Source: Euryodendron excelsum (taxonomy: Eukaryota > Streptophyta > Magnoliopsida > Ericales > Pentaphylacaceae). From it: a stretch of 64,000 nt of DNA. Positions within the stretch are counted from its first letter, which is position 1, and each line of letters opens with the position of its first letter. The DNA is taken from positions 13,980,001-14,044,000 of the forward strand of contig CM065390.1 in assembly GCA_033060915.1 (NCBI GenBank), given 5' to 3'. A program made the position numbers and the translations under genes. Positions 56,356 through 64,000 of the stretch are shown one piece after another. The notes under the pieces are model-generated. The model saw nothing but the letters and a program-made list of their open reading frames with translations. It did not search any database and was not told the origin of the DNA.

Positions 56356-59300
56356 CTAAATAAGTCTATGCTGACGCAAGCCCTTCCCAAAGTGAGGTTG
56401 CATCAAACGGACATACAAACCATTCTTTGCCATCAATGAATCATGTGTCCCATCCTCTACTATTCGCCCTCCATTTAGTACTACGATGTTGTCTACATGC
56501 CTCATCATAGCTGCTCTATGGGCTATTAGAATGGTTGTTTTGTTCCCCATGACCAGCGTATCAAGAGCCTCCTGCACCACTCGGCTAGACTCAGACTCGA
56601 TGGATGAGCTTGCTTCATCCAATAACAAAATAGGTGCATTCTTCAGCACAACGCGAGCAATTGCAATTCTTTGCTTCTGTCCCGGGGTTAGATCCACACC
56701 TCTCATCCCCACGTGTGTGTCATACCCATGTGGCAAGCTGCTGATGAAATGGTGGGCATTGGATATTCTTGCTGCCTCTTTCATCTCTGCTTCACTTGCA
56801 TTGTGCCTCGCATAGATGATGTTTTCCCTTATGGTTGTTGAGAAGATAATAGGTTCCTGCTGAACAAGACCCATGTGGCTCCTCAACCATCTCAAGTTGA
56901 AGAGTTTCAAATCTCGACCATCTAGTAAAACCTGACCAGCAACTGGGTCATAAAATCTCTCCATCAAAGATATTATGGTGCTTTTTCCAGACCCTGAAAC
57001 TCCCACCACGGCTATGGTTTGTCCCCCATTGACTTTGAGACTAAAATTGCTCAATACCAACACTTCTGGGCGAGTTGGATAAGAAAAGTCAATATTCCTT
57101 AACTCAATGCTTCCATAGACATTAGGGGGCTTCAATGCTGAGTTATCATCTGGGTCAATCTTAGGCACTCGATCTATGATCTCAAATACTGAAATAAGAG
57201 ATTTCCGCCGCTTAAGTATATAGGGAGCCAAGCCAAAAGGCTCCACTAGTGCAAATGTTGCAAAAGAGAACACTGTGTACTCCTTGAGAGCCGTAGGCAG
57301 ATCCATATATCCATTTTTAACAGATAAAGCAGTGTACCAGAGAAGAAGAGCATTACAGGCAAAAAGAAGAAACTGTGAAAACCCAAATCCAAAACCAATA
57401 GCCATCCCCTGAAGGAAGCTCTGCTTGAATATTTTTTGTAGTTGCAATCTGTAGAGCTCCATAACCTTGTTACCAGCACAAAATGCTACAACAGTGTAAA
57501 TATTTCTAACGGCATCCTCAAGAACCAAAGAGGCCTTTCTATGCATCTCTTGTATGCCCTTAGAGAATCCAGCAAGCCACAACTTCTGCAAAATTTAAAC
57601 CAGTAGCGGATCAGGAATTGGGGGGAAGTATCAGATAAATCGTAGTGCTTCAGTTACAGAAAATAAAATTTGAATCAATACAAAGAAATGAGAGCTTCAT
57701 CACTTTTCTAGAGTGTAATCAAAGAATTTTGGAGTCCCCCATTTTACATAAATAAAACATTCCCAAGTGTAAAAGAGAATTATCCTCATTTGCAAATCAG
57801 AGCGAGAGAGAGCGATCCTCATTCAGTTGAGGTGGTGAACTTCACTCCTACTGAGCCAGACGAACTTATTCGCTGCTTCGACTCCCTTTTTTATTCTTCA
57901 CACAATATTTCAATCAGATAGCTAATTAAACTAGAGCTTATTGGTCAGGCTTTGTATAAACAATTGATCACTCTTAACTTCATACCAGCAAATGACTATA
58001 TGGTTAAATCATCATAAAATACTAAATCAAAGCAACCATTTAAATAAAATGCAGAGCCCGAAGAAAAAAATTTCCTCCTACATGATCTGAATTAAACTAA
58101 AATAGGAAAGACGCTATAGAATTAAAAAACTTCACAAAAACATATTATTTTATTTTTAAAAAGTTCCCTTAGTATACTCTGATTCTGCATAGTATGTCAC
58201 GACACAATGTTCTTCTGCCTAGAAGAGCAGAGCTGTCAACAGATGAACTGCACAAAGCATCCAAACTGAGGTCCCAAGCCTGATCTGACGGCATAGAGAA
58301 TAGGATACAATCGATGCCATAGGTTAGAAAGAACAGATCATCATCTAAAGGAACTTCTCCATTTAACTATGATGCCAAGGTAGGAATTCATAGAAAGGGG
58401 CATTTTTAAATATACACGACGAAAATTTTTGAAGGCATAACTAGGCTGGAATGAAAATAAGAAATGAAAATGCAGCACACTCATAAATATTAAATTAATA
58501 TTAAACAAATGTGAAGGATGTTGAAAAAGATGCATACAACCTAAGATATGGAAAAAGGAAAAGTAGAGACTTCAAATCCTACTAACTGCATGATGTCCAA
58601 GTGCAAAGAACACTCTTCCACAAGTAGCGAGCCCAAAATAAAACTAGGGCAGCAGAAAAGGGTTTTATTTACGGCTGATTATGTTCAGTGTAGGTGATTA
58701 CAAGTTTGTAAAAACAAAGGGCTTTTAAGGGTTTCTATGAGGTGTCAAAAGGGGAGGGATTCAGAGCTATAATTAGTTGAGTAGAAGTCTAGGAACTGTC
58801 CATGGATTGTGTTGTAGAAGTTTAGGAGCTATATTGGCTGGTTTTGTTCCTTATGTGTAGTAGACTTGAATGCTTTAAGGGACAAGGGTTAGGGCTTAGA
58901 AAGCAGAGTTTTATGAGTAAGGAAAAAGGTGAATCAGTTCCGGCTCTGGAGTTTTTAAGGCTACCATCCTAAGAGGGGAAAAAATTCTAGGCATAACAAC
59001 CAGATCCTCACAAGCATCACATGAAGGGCTAGACTTACAACACCAAAACCCATAGATACTTCAAAAGCTCAGAAAAATTTCTCTAAAACATGTTATCCAC
59101 TGAACAAAAGTACAACATGACTTAAAACTACTGCGAACTCCCAGCCTATTACAACTTGGATTCCAATTTGGAAACTATTACTTCCAAAATCCATATAAGG
59201 TTCATTTTTTATTAGTAAAAAATCCATAAAAGACCAAATAAAAAACATGTATACAGACACAATAGCATAACTTGACCCAAATTACGATCCCTAATGTCCA

Positions 59301-62300
59301 AGAAGTACAAAAATTACTAAAATGCCGGACTCCTAAATATTTTGAAAGGCATATGAAAACTGGCTTGCAGCAATAATAAACACCAAATAGGACCACTAAG
59401 GTAAACACTCGATGATGCAAGGCACTAATAGAGTCTTGGCTAGGGGTGTTCATGGGTGTGGTTGGGTAGTGACCCACCAACCGAACCGCCAAGCTCGGTT
59501 TCAGAAACAATAACCGATTTTGACTCGGTTGGGGTTCGGGTTTGGCTCGACGATTTGCTATAGAGGTGGCAGGTCAGGTGGCTTAAGGTGGTGATCCACC
59601 AATCGAACCGTCAAAGTCAGGTTCACAAACCTTGGAACCGATTTCGACTCAGTCTAGGTTCAGCTTGGTTCGGGTTGGGTCGGCTGGGTTGTCGGGTCGA
59701 ATGGATTTGAATACCCTAATCTTGGCTTAAGCCAACCAATTCCCAATTTTTGCCACCCCTTTAAATTTACTATTTCTTGAGCTTTTTATAGCCTGCATTA
59801 ATGCATCAAAGGTGTAGAAGTTAATGAAAGACAATAGTCAACAAACTTTGGAATCAATTGCTAGAGCATTGAGTGCACATACAAAATTTAAGTAAGTGAT
59901 ATTTACACAAAGAAGCATGGATACTTTTAAGACGATATCGTGTCCACGTTAGACCTGAACTTATCGGACACTCCTCTGATACATGTCAAATATACAGCAA
60001 ACATGCCCTATAATTTTTAATTATTTTAGAATTGAACACACATCAAACACTTAAGGCCCGTTTAGTAACACTGTCAGTTTTCGTTTTTTGTTGTGTTTTT
60101 TTTGAGGTCTATTGATGGCCATTTATAGATTATTGTTGTACCAATAGTACTAGACCAATGTTTTGGTAAGAGAAAACACACCCATTTTAGTGTTTTAAGT
60201 TTTTTTTTTTTTGGAATTTTGTAAAAAACTAAAAAAAAATTTAAACAAATGCCGATATTTGTTTTTTTTGAAAAAAAAAACAAAAAACAAAAACAATAAA
60301 CGTTACCAAACGAGGCCTAATGTCAAATTAAACACGTTGCAAGTTTGGTAAAGAAAAAAAAATGCGCTCCAGTTTTAAAATAATAGCAATCCCTAACTTA
60401 ACATTTAAGCTGTGAATATATAAGGTTTTTACTTAATTAGTGTTATCTTACAATTTTCCATTATCTTTGAATAAAATACTAATTTATATGACAAATAAAA
60501 AATATATTTTTCTATCTTCATGACTTGTCATGTCCTGCATTTTTTTAAAATTGTTGTTTCAACGTGTTTGGGTCATATCCGTGTCATGTATTTGTGCTTC
60601 TTAGAAGCATTATGGCTCTAGGTATCTTTGTAAAATTTATGTATGCGGAGTTGAAGCTTTAGAAGAGAAAGGAAGTGAGGTTAGGAGTATTTAGAACAGA
60701 AGTTGTTCCAATTGAAGTGTCAAAAGAGTACAATAGTAATGGTTTTTTTTTTATAAGTAAAATTCATTGAAAGGGCGCCAAAAGGGATGCCACCTGTACA
60801 CTCGAAGTATACAGCCAAAAAACAAAAGCAAACCCAAAAACTATATATCTACAGGGATGTACAACTCCCCCAAAAATAAAACAAAAGATGAAATAGAAAA
60901 CCTAACATCCTCTCGGAGCCATGAGAACAAGGTTGCCAGCATAGTCCTTTCAGGACAAAAATATTGCACTCCTTGCCATCAAATGATCATCTATTTCTTT
61001 CCAACCACACGCACCACAACAGACACAAAGGTGCCAAAACCCAAGCCTTCCTGTTAACAGTCAACTAGATTTTGAAGACAAGGATGCCAAAGAAATAGAA
61101 TAGCAGGTATATTTAAAGTTCCTCAACAGTATGCCATCAAACTTCCAAGTCCCACCGTGAATCTTTAGACATTGGATCCCCCACCACAGAAGAACTTCCT
61201 TACATAAACAACTAATGCATGGGTCATGCTGCACAGTATCTGATAAACTTCTAATAGGCGAGGCCACAACAGGGTATGAAGTGTGAGCAATTTCTGGGGT
61301 GGTTTTTTTCTCTTCAAAGCTTAGTTGAGAAACCTACTGAAATGACTGCTTTCAAGTTTATCTGATTCTATAAGGCCACACTAATTCTCAGGAAAGTTCC
61401 TATGTCTCATGTCAAGAGGAATATGATGTAAAATAAATAAGACTATTTTGCTTTAGGAGAAGGAAGGAAGCACATGGCTAGATTTACAAGTGCTTGGATG
61501 CCTACATGAGAATTAGTCTTGCACTGTACAAAAACCAGAGAAGTGGGCAGGGCATTTCTCAATCCCTGGGATAAGATACCATAGGAAACTCTAAATTTCA
61601 AATACTATGCACCAAAAAATTTTTGGTCCCCATCAGATTGATGAGAATGGCCCTCTAAACCTTGTAAGATGATTAGAAATCTGCAGATGTTTATTCAGTT
61701 CATTGATAAAATAATACAGCAATTGGGAGAAGGGTTAAGTACTCATTTTGTGATAGTATAGAGAATTTTCATTGGAAAGCATGTAGACATGATGCAAACC
61801 TGTGCAATAGCTGAAACAATAAGAATAGGCAGGGTCGCTAAAGCCACTAATGCCAATCGCCAATGCAGAAGAATCCCAATAAGAACAGCCACTACGACAG
61901 CTGCACTGTCTTGTATCAATATAGAAAGCCGGTTGCTAAAAGCAGCTCTCACAAATGTAGCATCATTTGCTAGACGCATGGATAAGGTGTCAGCACTGTT
62001 TTCCTCTTCATCAAACCATCCAACTTCATTACGCAGCATTGCTGTAACATATAAGGTTTTAGATAAAACCACAAAAAAAAAAAAAAAAGAAATTATGAAC
62101 TCAAAATGAGTAAGAAGTACATATCCAAAACACATTAAGATGACAATAAGAAAGGTTATGCATTCAGAATCAAGTACAAATATCTACAAAGATTACATTA
62201 AGCCAGAAAAAAGAAATTCTAGTTAGGAAGGAGTCATGTACCTGAGAACATCATTCTCCTAACTCGCTCAGTCATTTTCTCCCCCATTATACCAAAGTAG

Positions 62301-63892
62301 AAATGCTGCAGGAAATTGGCAACCACTGTCACAATACCCATGCCAGTAATGATTAAGCACCACTTGTCTACTTCCTGCTTTAGGTGATGATCTTCTCTGT
62401 AGTATGCTGTAACTATCAGTGCAATGACATAAGCAAGGAGTGGATTAAAAGAACCAAAGATGGCCGCACCAATGCTTCCTAAAACAGCATAAAGCCATTC
62501 TGCTAAGCTAAGTTCTACAAGCCTCCAAAATGATGGTGCTATTCGATGTTGTGCATCCTCCGCTTCCTTCATTTTCATTGGCGTGTCATCAGATTGGCTA
62601 TGTGGTCGACTAAAAGTTTGCGAATGAGAACGTTCATTTTTGGGATCAGATATCAACAGCGGTGAGACAGGAGATTCAGGATCAGATGGATTGGATGTTT
62701 GTTTATTCCCAGTCACGACTTCTAGTTTGGGTAACTCAGGGAGTTTCATTTCAAAACTATCCTGCCTTCTTATAGATGGTTCCTTATCTGTGACATCCAA
62801 GGGTACACCATTTTCCACCATTTGCTCTGGCGGTGGGCTATGTACTCTTGGGGATTCTTGCAAATTGCATGCAACCTCAGAAGGCCGGAATAGATGGACA
62901 CCAGAAACTCTCTGAAGAGATGGTGATTTGACCATTTTAGGAGATGACGGCTCTTGGAAGCTGTGACTAGCTGATGAATCTTTTTCAATCTGGAAAGCTG
63001 CAGTTTCCTTATAGTTCCTCATTGGCATCCTGGATAAATATTAAGAATGTACAAAGAAGTATTTAAGGGATAATGTTCAAATATAACCAAAGAACATAGT
63101 GTAATAAGAAGGATTATTCTAATGGTTGTATATATTGATGCAGAACCTTGATGACAGCACTGCCTCATACATGATAATTTACCCTGTTCAAAAAAAGCAT
63201 AAGTTTTCTAAAGTCAAATACCTCCGTGGAAGTTTTGCTGCTTCTTCACATTTGAGAAGCTCCGCATACAGGCCATCCAAGGTTATTAATTCCTCGTGTG
63301 TGCCCATCTCAACTAGTTGACCCTCTTCCATTACTGCTATATAATCAGCATTCCTTATAAGACTAAGCCGCCGAGCGATAATAATAGTTGATCGCCCTAA
63401 CATGAGGAGATCAAGGGCCTCCTGAACAGATCTTTCAGCTTCAAAATCAAGTCCACCTGTTACTTCATCAAGAAGAAGAATAGACGGATTTGAAAGAACT
63501 GCCCTAGCAACAGAGAGTTTTATTTTCTGTTCTTCTGTCAATGTTAAGCCAACCCTACCCACCTGACATGCGTAAAGGGAAACAAATTCCCGATTGCAAA
63601 ACAAGTGATCAATACCGAATCCACTAAGCAATATAGTTTAGATAGACATTCAATCACTCAAATTTTACCTGTGTCTCATATCCTTTCTCAAGTGAGCTGA
63701 TAAATGTATGTGCATGTGCTATTTTAGCAGCTTCCTCAATCTGGTCCGAGGTAGCATCAGACCGCCCATAAGCAATGTTGTCTCTGATACTCAGACTTAG
63801 CAATGCAGGTTCCTGGGTGACTAAACCAATTTGGCTTCTTAGCCACTCCAGTTTGAGGTTCTTTATATTCTCTCCATCCAAAAGAACTTCTC
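56356..63892 (-). CDS. ABCB6/ABCB20-type transporter, 3' part (5' end beyond right edge)
   Basis: Five exons join in phase: 63892-63669, 63562-63222, 63029-62242, 62041-61800 and 57585-56356. They cover most of the first nucleotide-binding domain (from GEVLLDGENIKNL), a long serine/proline-rich linker (SPSLQRVSG, SDPKNERSHSQTFSRP), the second membrane domain and the second nucleotide-binding domain, ending GKGLRQHRLI. The second has Walker A GVSGSGKST, signature LTPGQKQR, Walker B LLLDEAS and an H-loop IAHR. The first has Walker B LLLDEVT, but its signature reads LTEEQKIK and its H-loop is IARR. The linker and tail closely match Arabidopsis ABCB6 and ABCB20, plasma-membrane auxin exporters acting with TWISTED DWARF1. 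The start and the first Walker A lie to the right of this window. The last intron (61799-57586) is 4.2 kb. Confidence 0.93.
57586..61799. other. Last intron of the ABCB gene, with repeat insertions
   Basis: No coding frame is supported. It contains a GGTTCGGTT/ACCAACCGAACCG repeat patch (about 59441-59720), with two similar sub-units (GACCCACCAACCGAACCGCCAA and GATCCACCAATCGAACCGTCAA), and the 263-bp MITE at 60055. Confidence 0.6.
60055..60317. mobile_element. PIF/Harbinger-like MITE in the ABCB intron
   Basis: Ends are inverted: GGCCCGTTTAGTAACACTG on the left and, reverse-complemented, GGCCTCGTTTGGTAACGTTT on the right. TAA flanks both sides (60052-60054 and 60318-60320), the usual Tourist-type target. 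It is 263 bp, has no coding frame and is T/A-run rich inside. The one-base indel between ends suggests some age. A Harbinger-type TAA target fits; hAT is less likely because no 8-bp duplication is seen. Confidence 0.7.
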
Positions 63893-64000
63893 CTGCAGCA
63901 CACAAAGGAAAAGCCATAGGCATCTGTAATAAGACAAGATCATTAAGAATAACACGAGCACTAACTGAAATAGGAAATACAGATGTTCACAATACCTAAT
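63893..64000 (-). other. Upstream intron of the ABCB gene to window edge
   Basis: Begins with acceptor TGCTGCAG beside 63892. The next exon upstream, which should carry Walker A of the first nucleotide-binding domain, is outside the window. Confidence 0.6.

Overview
The window is nuclear DNA from a flowering plant, most likely a eudicot. The evidence is intron-rich genes with GT-AG splice sites, AT-rich intergenic DNA, plant-specific protein families (TIP aquaporin, CrRLK1L receptor kinase, PHIP1, ABCB6/20 transporter) and nested LTR retrotransposons. A woody rosid is possible, but the sequence alone does not fix the species.

Five protein-coding genes are supported and all lie on the minus strand. 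From left to right: (1) an ALP1-like domesticated PIF/Harbinger transposase, with exon 1 at 7952-7820, a 7.5 kb intron, and exon 2 running off the left edge from 353; (2) a PHIP1-like RNA-binding protein in four exons, 16755-12847; (3) a TIP1;3-type tonoplast aquaporin in three exons, 39171-36778; (4) an intronless CrRLK1L receptor kinase, 52529-50001; (5) the 3' two thirds of an ABCB6/ABCB20-type transporter, 63892-56356, whose 5' end lies beyond the right edge. I rebuilt the exon joins by reading splice sites and phase. The PHIP1/ALP1-like/ABCB20 grouping recalls Arabidopsis At3g55320-At3g55350, and the RLK/ABCB pairing recalls the duplicated At2g39360-At2g39480 block. The window therefore looks like an ancestral gene block stretched by transposons.

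Mobile DNA fills most of the remainder. A 1.8 kb non-autonomous LTR element (4507-6323) sits in the ALP1-like intron. A decayed Ty1/copia element on the minus strand (17446-35407) is split in its reverse transcriptase by a 9.8 kb plus-strand element (21282-31046), flanked by a perfect 5-bp target duplication. The inner element has 2.3 kb near-identical LTRs, an intact 526-residue Gag, almost no pol, repeated polypurine tracts and a palindromic GAGTCGACTC array in its LTR. These are Sirevirus-like traits in a deletion derivative that must have moved recently with help in trans. A third, old copia element (40351-46474, minus) has a primer-binding site that appears to match the 5' half of tRNA-Ile, unlike the tRNA-iMet 3'-end sites of the other elements. 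MITE-like elements sit in the TIP and ABCB introns, and several microsatellites, minisatellites and a 36-base G run are present.

The genes do not form one pathway. Each is a separate plant locus: chromatin or transposase-derived factor, cell-plate RNA-binding protein, vacuolar water channel, cell-wall-sensing kinase and auxin-transporter family member. No bacterial-type system, CRISPR array, rRNA or complete tRNA gene is present.
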